Source of the DNA: Desulfobacterales bacterium
Lineage (GTDB): Bacteria; Desulfobacterota; Desulfobacteria; Desulfobacterales; 4be13
Reading direction: 5' to 3'
DNA length: 7,152 nucleotides
NCBI GenBank assembly: GCA_029934695.1
Contig: JAOZLU010000082.1
Location: 3,363 to 10,514, forward strand
Shown here: piece by piece, positions 1 to 5,398 of the stretch
Numbering within the stretch: the first letter of the stretch is position 1
How the letters are laid out: each line of letters begins with the position of its first letter
Notes under the pieces: generated by a model
Seen by the model: the letters and a program-made list of their open reading frames with translations, nothing else
Told to the model about the DNA's origin: nothing
Databases searched by the model: none
Position numbers and translations under genes: made by a program

Positions 1-640
1 GGGGATGAGGAAAAACGGTCAGACGAAAAATGAAAAGCGACATTATTTCTGAAAGAATTCCCAATATTTTATTTATTTCCCTAATATAATAGTCATCAGT
101 ATCAACAAAGATGACACCTTTGCTGTATCTCAAAAATTTCCAGACCGTGCCTGTGGTCACACACCCGAAAACATACTTTATGCCGTTGCCTTCTCTTTCG
201 TTAAATATCCTGGACGCTATCATTTCAGCCATACACCGGGGGATTCCGGCCTTTATGTTTTCATCTTTTGCCCCTACCACAGTAAGAACAGGCTTGGTTA
301 ATTCCAACTGCTGATCAGAAGAACTGATAATAAAATCAGATATACCTGACAGCCCATGGTTTTGATTGACATTGAAGTTGATCCCCGAAAAAAGGCTGAT
401 CTTATTTTTCATTATTTTTCTGATCTCTGCCAAAACAGGTGCGATAATAAACTCTGATCTTGCCTTGTCCGTCCCGATTGAACGGGCCAGGGGAATTCCG
501 CTTTCCAGGAAATCAGACAAAAATTGGGAAACTTCACAAGAAGGCTGTATCTTGGAAAACAGGGAAACGCTTTCTTTTATCTGAATACCGAACTTGTCTT
601 TTATTTCTTTTAGTGTAAAATGACTATATGACATCTTCAT
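1..640 (-). CDS. PD-(D/E)XK nuclease-like protein of uncharacterised family, partial (3' end off the window)
   Basis: An uninterrupted minus-strand frame of 213 codons runs from ATG at 640 to the left edge with no stop, so the C-terminus lies outside. The N-terminus begins MKMSYSHFTL. The ATG at 634 is an equally good start, because an AAGG lies 8 nt before it but only 2 nt before 640. From memory it resembles a family of roughly 200-residue hypothetical proteins, common in cyanobacteria and some deltaproteobacteria, with a restriction-endonuclease-like core: RSEFIIAPVL (61-70), SLFSGINFNV (82-91), SDFII (101-105), then a beta strand ending in an E-A-K motif and a GxxQC helix. Here the candidate core residues E63, D102 and K125 are present. 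The motif reads VVGAK (Gly123 for Glu) and the helix has Arg135 where Gln is usual. It is probably catalytically impaired, with unknown function. It is transcribed divergently from mocA. The reading frame is secure; the family assignment is moderately so. Confidence 0.75.
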   Translation of the reverse strand, partial: MKMSYSHFTLKEIKDKFGIQIKESVSLFSKIQPSCEVSQFLSDFLESGIPLARSIGTDKARSEFIIAPVLAEIRKIMKNKISLFSGINFNVNQNHGLSGISDFIISSSDQQLELTKPVLTVVGAKDENIKAGIPRCMAEMIASRIFNEREGNGIKYVFGCVTTGTVWKFLRYSKGVIFVDTDDYYIREINKILGILSEIMSLFIFRLTVFPHP

Positions 641-764
641 TACCTTGTTGGCGTTCGACATTCACCAGGCACTCTCCTTTTCTTCCAAAGGTTTCTGTTT
701 CTGATCTGCTGGACGTTCCAAATTACATTTTCAATTTTTCACATTCAACTTTCAACTTTTCACT
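641..764. other. Divergent intergenic region between nuclease-like gene and mocA
   Basis: This 124-bp spacer separates two divergently transcribed genes. I see no convincing -35/-10 pair for either direction. Its right end is made of short repeats: two tandem TCAACTT heptamers at 745-758, and the left arm of a 16-bp inverted repeat at 749-764 that abuts the mocA start codon. Confidence 0.5.
749..764 (+). repeat. Left arm of 16-bp inverted repeat framing mocA
   Basis: CTTTCAACTTTTCACT ends at the base before the mocA ATG. Its exact reverse complement is at 1395-1410, just past the mocA stop. The left arm occupies the place where a ribosome binding site should be. Confidence 0.85.
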
Positions 765-1388
765 ATGAAAAAACCGACAGCAGGGATTATCCTGGCCGCA
801 GGCATGTCCGAAAGGCTCGGAAGGTCCAAACCGCTTTTAGAATTCAGAGGCAAATATCTTATCGAATGGGCACTGGACACCGCGCTGAACTCCCATCTGG
901 AGAGCCTCATTTTAGTATTGGGACATAATGCCCAAAATATCCTGCAAGCCCTTGGGGAGAAGCTCCGCCACCCACGTCTTCATATCGTCATCAACAGTGA
1001 ATATCGTGAAGGTCAGAGCCAGTCTCTCCGGGCCGGACTTTTAAAAGCCATCTGTCCCCCTTCCGGGAGCGCGGACGATGGCTTCCCATCAGTGATGTTT
1101 CTGCTGGGGGATCAGCCCTTTGCGGATTCAAAGATGATCAACTGCCTGTTAGGCCGATTCTGGAAATCCGAGAAAGACATCTGCGTTCCTGTCTGTCAAG
1201 GGAAACGGGGCAATCCGACTATCTTCAGCCGAGTGTTTTACAACCAGCTTCTGAGCATCAAAGGGGATATCGGCGCCCGGGAAATTATATGCTCACATCC
1301 CGAGAGTGTACTTTACGCAGAAGTGGACAATCCCTTATGCTTCTTTGATATCGATACAGAAGAAGACATAGCTTCCCTTCCTTTATAA
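765..1388 (+). CDS. mocA: MocA/MobA-like molybdenum cofactor nucleotidyltransferase
   Basis: A 207-residue protein of the GT-A-fold NTP transferase family that includes MocA (CTP:molybdopterin cytidylyltransferase) and MobA (the GTP-using homologue). It is a cytosolic enzyme attaching a nucleotide to Mo-molybdopterin for insertion into molybdoenzymes. The nucleotide-binding signature LAAGMSERLGRSKPLL lies at residues 10-25, the metal-binding GDQPF near 115-119, RGNPTIF near 147-153, and the typical C-terminal FDIDTEED near 194-201. Length matches the family (about 190-210). GDQP and the close resemblance to MocA/PucB proteins favour cytidylyltransferase over MobA, but the nucleotide cannot be settled by eye. 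The ATG at 765 is chosen because the signature begins only 10 residues in. There is no Shine-Dalgarno sequence before it, since repeat sequence occupies that position. No molybdoenzyme gene is in the window. It converges on dctM. Confidence 0.85.
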   Translation: MKKPTAGIILAAGMSERLGRSKPLLEFRGKYLIEWALDTALNSHLESLILVLGHNAQNILQALGEKLRHPRLHIVINSEYREGQSQSLRAGLLKAICPPSGSADDGFPSVMFLLGDQPFADSKMINCLLGRFWKSEKDICVPVCQGKRGNPTIFSRVFYNQLLSIKGDIGAREIICSHPESVLYAEVDNPLCFFDIDTEEDIASLPL

Positions 1389-1394
1389 CTCGTC

Positions 1395-1410
1395 AGTGAA
1401 AAGTTGAAAG
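1395..1410 (-). repeat. Right arm of 16-bp inverted repeat framing mocA
   Basis: AGTGAAAAGTTGAAAG is the perfect reverse complement of 749-764 and begins 6 nt after the mocA stop codon. The arms are about 630 bp apart, so a folded RNA structure is less likely than two insertions of a dispersed repeat in opposite orientations, or the ends of a mobilised segment. Confidence 0.85.
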
Positions 1411-1417
1411 TCCGGCG

Positions 1418-1439
1418 GCTTGGATTTGCCAATCCGAGC
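1418..1439. terminator. Candidate bidirectional hairpin between convergent mocA and dctM
   Basis: GCTTGGATT (1418-1426) pairs with AATCCGAGC (1431-1439) around a TGCC loop, with one G-U wobble. It lies between the stops of two convergent genes, where a shared terminator is expected. No long U-run follows on either strand (only TTT on the plus side), so intrinsic termination is uncertain. The shape, GGATT-TGCC-AATCC, resembles the TTGCAA-centred palindromes elsewhere in the window. Confidence 0.4.
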
Positions 1440-1447
1440 TTTAAAAG

Positions 1448-2755
1448 CTAATGCCCGATAAGACCGGGCAGAAAAAGTACCAGATCGGGAAACATCAGCA
1501 GGATTATCACGCAGATGATATACGCCGGCAGAAAAAAAGACACTCCTTTGAAAACATCTTGCAAAGGAACGTCTTTGGCCATACCCCCGACCACATAGGT
1601 GGTCGCCCCCACTGGCGGAGTGACAGCACCCAGCGTCGTGATTACCGTGATTGTCACGCCGAACCATATTGGATCATATCCCAACTGTTTTGCCACAGGA
1701 AAAAAGATGGGGATGGTGATCAGGAGCAGCGCGAGCGCGTCCATGACAGCACCCCCTATCATATAAATTCCGAAAATAATTATCATAATGACTGTGTGCG
1801 GAACCGGAAGGGCCACCACCCATTCGGCAATATCAAAGGGAATTCGGGTGACAGCGAGAAAGCGGCCGAATATCATGGCCCCGGCGATGATGACGATGAC
1901 CATGCAGGATATTCGCAGGGTGTCTGTCACTGAGCTGACAAATCCCTTCCATGTCAGCCGGCCCTGAAGTACGCCGATAACAACCGCAAAAAAGGAACCC
2001 GCACCTCCTGCTTCGGCAGGCGTGAAAAAACCGAAATAGAGTCCGAGCATCACCAGCAAAAAGAGGATGAGCATCTCAGACGCGCCTGAAACTGACCTGA
2101 GTTTCTCCATGAAACTGGTCTTGGGGCCTACAGGCCCCCAGTCAGGATATATACAGCATAATACAAAAACGGTAATCATCAGAAGCGTGGCCAGGAGAAC
2201 ACCTGCTCCGATTCCGCCGTAAAAAAGCCTGACAATGGACTGCTCGGTGGAAAGACCGATAACGATCAGAACGACACTGGGCGGAATCACGACCCCCAGA
2301 GTGGAGCCGCAGGCAATCGCCCCGGTGCTGAGTTTTGAATCATATTTATATTTTTTCATCTGGGGCAAGGCCACTGTGGTCATGGTGGCAGCTGTGGCTG
2401 CATTGGATCCGCAGATGGCTGCAAACGCGGAGCAGGCCATGATGGTGGCCATTGCAATTCCCCCGCGGATATGGCCCACCCATTTATAGGCTGCGTGATA
2501 TAATTTTTCATTGACACCTGAATAAAATGCCACCTGACCCATAAAAATAAAAAGGGGGATGACCGTCAGCCCGTATTTGGAAAAGGTGGACCACAGCACC
2601 GTGCTGACCATGTTGAGGCCTGCATTGAGTGAAACCACATACCAGAATCCGCAGAATCCCACAATGCCCATGGCAAATCCCACCGGGGTGCCCAGAAAGA
2701 ACAGGAGGAAAAGAAGAATGACAATTCCGCTAATGCCGACAAGTGCGAGGCTCAT
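1448..2755 (-). CDS. dctM: TRAP transporter large permease subunit, DctM type
   Basis: A 435-residue, highly hydrophobic inner-membrane protein, the usual length for DctM, with about 12 membrane segments. It forms the ion-coupled translocation channel of a tripartite ATP-independent periplasmic transporter. Family hallmarks by position are: FFLGTPVGFAMG (20-31); VIPLFIFMGQ near 65-74; a GG-rich segment containing CSAFAAICGSNAATAAT near 108-124; GSTLGVVIPPS near 150-160; FTPAEAGGAG near 244-253; and TTLGAVTPPVGATTYVV near 376-392. The internally repeated P-P motifs match the two-repeat architecture of DctM. Start ATG at 2755 overlaps the dctQ stop (ATGA) and has AAGGAG (2761-2766 on the plus strand) 5 nt upstream, indicating translational coupling. 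It is the last gene of the dctPQM operon. The substrate is not predictable from this subunit. Confidence 0.95.
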   Translation of the reverse strand: MSLALVGISGIVILLFLLFFLGTPVGFAMGIVGFCGFWYVVSLNAGLNMVSTVLWSTFSKYGLTVIPLFIFMGQVAFYSGVNEKLYHAAYKWVGHIRGGIAMATIMACSAFAAICGSNAATAATMTTVALPQMKKYKYDSKLSTGAIACGSTLGVVIPPSVVLIVIGLSTEQSIVRLFYGGIGAGVLLATLLMITVFVLCCIYPDWGPVGPKTSFMEKLRSVSGASEMLILFLLVMLGLYFGFFTPAEAGGAGSFFAVVIGVLQGRLTWKGFVSSVTDTLRISCMVIVIIAGAMIFGRFLAVTRIPFDIAEWVVALPVPHTVIMIIIFGIYMIGGAVMDALALLLITIPIFFPVAKQLGYDPIWFGVTITVITTLGAVTPPVGATTYVVGGMAKDVPLQDVFKGVSFFLPAYIICVIILLMFPDLVLFLPGLIGH

Positions 2756-3246
2756 TTTGTCTCCTTTTTGTCATGTTTTTCAGGATATCTGAGCAGATCA
2801 ACAAGGAACACCAGTGCTGTCAGCGCACATCCCAAAGCCACAGCGTAAGTGAAGGGATAATAAATGATTCTCAGTGTTTCCGTCACTTCCCCTGTGGTCA
2901 GAAGTGTAGTTGCCTTTTTTGCGATCTGCCATGTTGCAATACCAAAAAAAAGCAGGCAGATGATGCTGTTGATCAGGTTTAAAGCTTCCCGAGTCTTTTC
3001 CGAAAAAGTGTTTATTAAGACATCAACAGCAATATGTCCCCGTCTGATCTGTGTGTATCCCAAGGCAAATGCCGTTACAACGGCTCCGAAAAAACCCATC
3101 AGTTCAAAAGTGCCCCTGATCGGCTCCCAGATGATGCGAAGCAATATATTGGCACAGGTCAGCACGATCATTCCAACCAGAAAACAACCGGCAATCCAAA
3201 GAAGAACCTGGTTTAAGAACTGGGTGATCTTATCCAATGCCTGCAT
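2752..3246 (-). CDS. dctQ: TRAP transporter small permease subunit, DctQ type
   Basis: A 164-residue membrane protein with four hydrophobic segments (about 10-33, 47-68, 88-110, 130-153), the DctQ topology. It partners DctM in the inner membrane and helps dock the periplasmic binding protein. The family motif is visible as a conserved FE..G....V....LG stretch leading to RRGHIAVDVL (68-77). The cytosolic C-terminal tail is short and charged (RYPEKHDKKETK). ATG at 3246 is preceded by GGGAGG (3253-3258 on the plus strand) with a 6-nt spacer, so the start is well supported. Its stop overlaps the dctM start by 4 nt. It lies about 316 nt downstream of dctP, separated by a repeat-rich hairpin region that may lower its expression relative to dctP. 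Confidence 0.93.
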   Translation of the reverse strand: MQALDKITQFLNQVLLWIAGCFLVGMIVLTCANILLRIIWEPIRGTFELMGFFGAVVTAFALGYTQIRRGHIAVDVLINTFSEKTREALNLINSIICLLFFGIATWQIAKKATTLLTTGEVTETLRIIYYPFTYAVALGCALTALVFLVDLLRYPEKHDKKETK

Positions 3247-3295
3247 AAAAAACCTCCCGTCTGAATGTTTGAGTGTTTAATACTTAGGTATCTGG

Positions 3296-3426
3296 CCATA
3301 ATGTTTTCAGGTATTTGCATATTGAGGAATAACTTTTCCATTGTGAACCGCAGATAAACGCTGACACTTCCCACTCTGACCAGCGCACAGACCATCTGCG
3401 TTCATCTGCGTTCATCTGCGGTTCAT
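3296..3426. repeat. Intercistronic hairpin repeat, copy 1 (dctP-dctQ gap)
   Basis: This unit shares several long identical blocks with copy 2 (3440-3554): CCATAATGTTTTCAGG, then a block from AACTTTTCCATTGTG through the left hairpin arm, then CTGACACTTCCC through the right arm. Arms 3344-3361 and 3408-3425 pair over 18 bp with one mismatch. The right side holds an extra tandem CATCTGCGTT 10-mer (3393-3402, 3403-3412) running into CATCTGCGGTT. Sequences of the AACCGCAGATAAACGC type recur as dispersed intergenic repeats in many bacterial genomes. The region is transcribed as part of the dct mRNA if this is one operon. Confidence 0.85.
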
Positions 3427-3439
3427 AATTTCAGCCATG

Positions 3440-3554
3440 CCATAATGTTTTCAGGAACAACTTTTCCATTGTGAACCGCAGATAAACGCTGATGAATGCT
3501 GACACTTCCCACTCTGACCAGCGCACAGACCATCTGCGTTTATCTGCGGTTCAT
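3440..3554. repeat. Intercistronic hairpin repeat, copy 2, directly after dctP
   Basis: Copy 2 of the same unit. Arms 3472-3494 and 3531-3553 are complementary over 23 bp with one mismatch, and the outer 18 bp match perfectly, around a 36-nt loop. The base of the stem lies 9 nt beyond the dctP stop codon. Its position after the binding-protein gene and before the permease genes matches that of REP-type elements which protect an upstream message from 3' exonucleases. The function here is inferred. Confidence 0.85.
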
Positions 3555-3562
3555 GATTTTTG

Positions 3563-4591
3563 TCAATCCGAACTGGCGGCGCGTTTCTTTGCAAAAGCTT
3601 TTATGTCTTCCACAATCGCTTCCGCGGGAAAGCCTTTTTCCTTTGCACCCTTGATCCATTCACTCGTAATGGGTTCCAGCAATTCATCCCATTTGGCTTT
3701 TTCCTCTTTTGCCAACTGAATGAATTCAACATTATAAGTCTTTTTCGACCACTCGTTGGCCTCATTTACATGATTATCCATATAAGTGCCGGTCCATTTG
3801 GCCTGTTCAACGGCCATGTCGTCCATGACCTTTTGCACGTCTTTGGGCAATGAATTCCATTTGTCCATATTCATTATGACAGCAAAAGGATAAACCGCAG
3901 TGTCGGTCATTGTCGCATACCGGCAAAGTTCGGCAAATTTAAAATCTTTCAGCACCTCAAGAGATGAAAACAACCCTTTGACCACTCCTTTCTGGAGGGC
4001 TTCCGGTGTCTCAGACATGGGCATCCCAACCTGGTTTGCACCCCATTTCTTCAGAATCTGTGCAGCACCGCCTGATGCACGCAGGTCCAACCCCTTAATA
4101 TCCTGCAAGTTTCTTACCGGCTTTTTGCACATGATGTTCGCCGGAGCGGTTGTAAACATGGTGAGAACTTTTACCTTGGCAAATGTCTTGGGATTATATT
4201 TTTTATAAATGTCCCACAGGACGAGGCTCCCCACTTTTGCATTTGGCAGCCCGAGAGGAAGACTGGTCGCATTGGTGATCACAAAACGTCCGGGTTGGTA
4301 GGCCATGCACAGACAGCCGATATCAGCCTGCCCTTCAATCACGCCGTCCATCATATTTTTGGCGCCCAGAAGTGTACTGCCCGGATAAGTGTCAATGGCA
4401 ATCTTTCCGTTGGTTCGCTTTTCCACTTCTTTTTTCCAGCGTTCCATCTGAACACAGGGGAAGGTCGGCGCGGGGGGAAAATTGGCATAACTGAGCTTGA
4501 CCGGTCCTGCCTCAGCATGAGTGGGGGCAAAGGCGATTGTGAAAAACGCCGCAAATAATCCGATAAGAAAAAGTCCCAGTTTAAGTTTCAT
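3563..4591 (-). CDS. dctP: TRAP transporter periplasmic substrate-binding protein, DctP type
   Basis: A 342-residue secreted binding protein that captures the substrate in the periplasm and delivers it to DctQM. Residues 1-28 are a Sec signal peptide: lysines at 2 and 4, a hydrophobic core LGLFLIGLFAAFFTIAFA, and AEA before the predicted cleavage at A28/G29. The mature protein begins GPVKLSYANFPPAP. DctP-family features include the EVEKRTNGKI segment (55-64), Y69-P-G-S, a G-Q-A-D-I-G segment (87-92), and the ligand-Arg region DIKGLDLRAS with R171 in the place of the carboxylate-binding arginine. The later position that often holds a ligand Asn (VDGxEN in many members) reads FSSLEVL here, so the ligand may not be a simple C4-dicarboxylate. 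The start is ATG 4591, with AAGGAGG 8 nt upstream. The open frame extends to 4798, but that part lies in repeats and lacks a signal sequence. First gene of the operon. Confidence 0.95.
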   Translation of the reverse strand: MKLKLGLFLIGLFAAFFTIAFAPTHAEAGPVKLSYANFPPAPTFPCVQMERWKKEVEKRTNGKIAIDTYPGSTLLGAKNMMDGVIEGQADIGCLCMAYQPGRFVITNATSLPLGLPNAKVGSLVLWDIYKKYNPKTFAKVKVLTMFTTAPANIMCKKPVRNLQDIKGLDLRASGGAAQILKKWGANQVGMPMSETPEALQKGVVKGLFSSLEVLKDFKFAELCRYATMTDTAVYPFAVIMNMDKWNSLPKDVQKVMDDMAVEQAKWTGTYMDNHVNEANEWSKKTYNVEFIQLAKEEKAKWDELLEPITSEWIKGAKEKGFPAEAIVEDIKAFAKKRAASSD

Positions 4592-4599
4592 CTTTAAAA

Positions 4600-4606
4600 C
4601 CTCCTT
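4600..4606 (-). promoter_or_regulatory. Strong ribosome binding site that fixes the dctP start
   Basis: On the minus strand this reads AAGGAGG, 8 nt before ATG 4591. It is the best Shine-Dalgarno match in the window, and together with the signal peptide it rules out the longer in-frame start at 4798. Confidence 0.85.
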
Positions 4607-4640
4607 AAAATTATAGAATTGTAACAAGTAAGGCATCTTT

Positions 4641-4668
4641 AACATAAAAGCTGAAAACGACTTTGCAA
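4641..4668 (-). promoter_or_regulatory. Weak candidate sigma-70 promoter for dctPQM
   Basis: Reading the minus strand, TTGCAA (4668-4663) lies 16 nt before TATGTT (4646-4641), four of six matches each to the -35 and -10 consensus. The expected start near 4634 would give a leader of about 43 nt before the dctP ATG. The -35 lies inside the palindrome at 4657-4673, a natural place for an operator. Suggestive only. Confidence 0.3.
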
Positions 4669-4673
4669 GTCGT
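4657..4673. repeat. TTGCAA-centred palindrome in the dctP upstream region
   Basis: ACGACTT (4657-4663), loop TGC, AAGTCGT (4667-4673): a perfect 7-bp inverted repeat. It overlaps the candidate dctP -35 box, so it could be an operator or simply another member of the local palindrome family. Confidence 0.6.
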
Positions 4674-4677
4674 ACTG

Positions 4678-4696
4678 AACAATTTGTAAAATTGTT
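4678..4696. repeat. 19-bp palindrome bracketing the 67-bp repeat block, left copy
   Basis: AACAATTT-GTA-AAATTGTT, an 8-bp perfect stem. The same 19 bp with one change (GCA loop) recurs at 4883-4901 on the other side of the repeat block, where the stem extends to 9 bp. Confidence 0.8.
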
Positions 4697-4870
4697 AGGG
4701 AGCGGGCCGAGATTTGCAATCCCGTCCGCAATATTTCGCCCTGCCACCGGTGCCGGAACGATTAGGGAGCGGGCCGAGATTTGCAATCCCGTCCGCAATA
4801 TTTCGCCCTGCCACCGGTGCCGGAACGATTAGGGAGCGGGCCGGACGGGATTGCAAATCCCGTCCGGCCC
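4695..4870. repeat. 67-bp tandem repeat: two identical units plus a variant third unit
   Basis: Units at 4695-4761 and 4762-4828 are identical. A third begins at 4829 with the same first 15 bases (TTAGGGAGCGGGCCG) and then changes into a perfect hairpin. The two full units contain a degenerate version of the same hairpin (GAGATTTGCAATCCCGTCCGC) and a CACCGGTG palindrome. The block is much more GC-rich than its surroundings. Identical tandem copies indicate a recent duplication. Confidence 0.9.
4838..4870. repeat. Perfect 15-bp stem hairpin centred on TTGCAA
   Basis: Left arm GGGCCGGACGGGATT (4838-4852), loop GCA, right arm 4856-4870 exactly complementary. The same core (CGGACGGGRTT-GCA-AAYCCCGTCCG) recurs after waaA at 7061-7085, so it is a dispersed element. 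It lacks a following T-run and is far upstream of any plus-strand gene, so it is not obviously a terminator. Confidence 0.85.
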
Positions 4871-4882
4871 CTTAAGTTTACA

Positions 4883-4901
4883 AACAATTTGCAAAATTGT
4901 T
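4883..4901. repeat. 19-bp palindrome bracketing the 67-bp repeat block, right copy
   Basis: AACAATTT-GCA-AAATTGTT; with one flanking base on each side (4882-4902) it is a perfect 9-bp stem. It differs from the left copy at 4678-4696 by a single loop base. Confidence 0.8.
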
Positions 4902-4924
4902 TTACAGTAAAATTGTTTTACAGT
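4893..4924. repeat. 16-bp tandem duplication
   Basis: AAAATTGTTTTACAGT occurs twice head to tail (4893-4908 and 4909-4924) with no mismatch. The first copy overlaps the right bracketing palindrome, suggesting that the end of the bracket was duplicated by slippage. Confidence 0.85.
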
Positions 4925-5188
4925 GCTCTGACAAAAGAAGGATGCCAAGTTAATAATTTAAATGTGATTTAAACTAAAAAATTCATTGTATCAATGTTTT
5001 TTTTGTGTCCGCTTCAAAAAATATGGCGGATTCACCATCGGATTTTTGAACAATGTCTTTGTGCAAAATATAAATCTGTGATGTTTAAGCCAATATCAGT
5101 TGCAAGTGGATTGATTGCCATGCTCTGAAATAAATGCAAATTACAACTTCCGCGCTCTTTCTGCTTTGACCTTTTGCAAATTCGATAA
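4925..5188. other. AT-rich intergenic stretch without recognisable gene
   Basis: No frame here is convincing as coding on either strand. It contains a short CATTG-TAT-CAATG hairpin (4984-4996) with a T-run on its right side and an A-run on its left. It also holds scattered TTGCAA or TGCAAA words, at about 5099, 5135 and 5175, without extended arms. It lies between the divergent dctPQM and waaA regions, so it probably carries regulatory sequence. Confidence 0.5.
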
Positions 5189-5217
5189 TTGACACACAGA
5201 CTTTTTTTATTTATAGT
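5189..5217 (+). promoter_or_regulatory. Strong sigma-70-type promoter upstream of the small broken gene and waaA
   Basis: TTGACA (5189-5194), a 17-bp spacer with a T7 run, and TATAGT (5212-5217): a consensus -35, optimal spacing and a -10 with one mismatch. Transcription would start near 5224, about 175 nt before the ATG at 5399 and about 530 nt before waaA. No nearer promoter for waaA is evident, so this may drive both. The 5218-5398 leader has no recognisable gene. Confidence 0.6.
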
Positions 5218-5365
5218 CAGAAAATGTCTGGCTGTCGGATGGGAATCAGTGTGGTTCTATAATCTTCACGGACAGCACTCAACACTCATAAGTTTTCTTA
5301 ACTTGCTGAAATTGCTGGGACCGACATTTTTGCACCGATATCTGCTGTCCACTCCGTTACGGATT

Positions 5366-5386
5366 AACTTTGAACTTTGAACTTTG
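5366..5386 (+). repeat. Heptamer repeat AACTTTG x3
   Basis: Three head-to-tail AACTTTG units, the last running straight into the AAGGAG ribosome binding site at 5387-5392. A related heptamer pair (TCAACTT x2) lies before mocA at 745-758. Such heptamer arrays are common slippage-prone intergenic repeats. Confidence 0.8.
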
Positions 5387-5398
5387 AAGGAGCAGACC

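Noticed and set aside
111..584. Two plus-strand open frames (111-314 and 366-584)
   Set aside because: They lie antisense to the continuous nuclease-like frame, have no family resemblance and no ribosome binding site.
1451..1933. 160-codon plus-strand open frame
   Set aside because: It is antisense to dctM, rich in His/Asp/Gln as expected from the complement of hydrophobic codons, with no recognisable domain.
4610..4615. TATAAT on the minus strand before dctP
   Set aside because: It would place the transcript start inside the ribosome binding site and has no -35 partner at proper spacing.
4592..4798. N-terminal extension of dctP to an ATG at 4798
   Set aside because: The extension is translated from the 67-bp repeats, would bury the signal peptide at residue 70, and ignores the AAGGAGG site before ATG 4591.
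4695..4870. Possible CRISPR array
   Set aside because: The 67-bp units are head to tail with no unique spacers, and there are no cas genes.
5101..5120. Possible minus-strand sigma-54 promoter (TGGCA ... TTGCA)
   Set aside because: GG and GC are 16 nt apart rather than the 12 required for -24/-12.
5189..5380. 63-codon frame with a TTG start
   Set aside because: It begins inside the promoter itself, has no ribosome binding site, and its end is encoded by the AACTTTG heptamer repeat.
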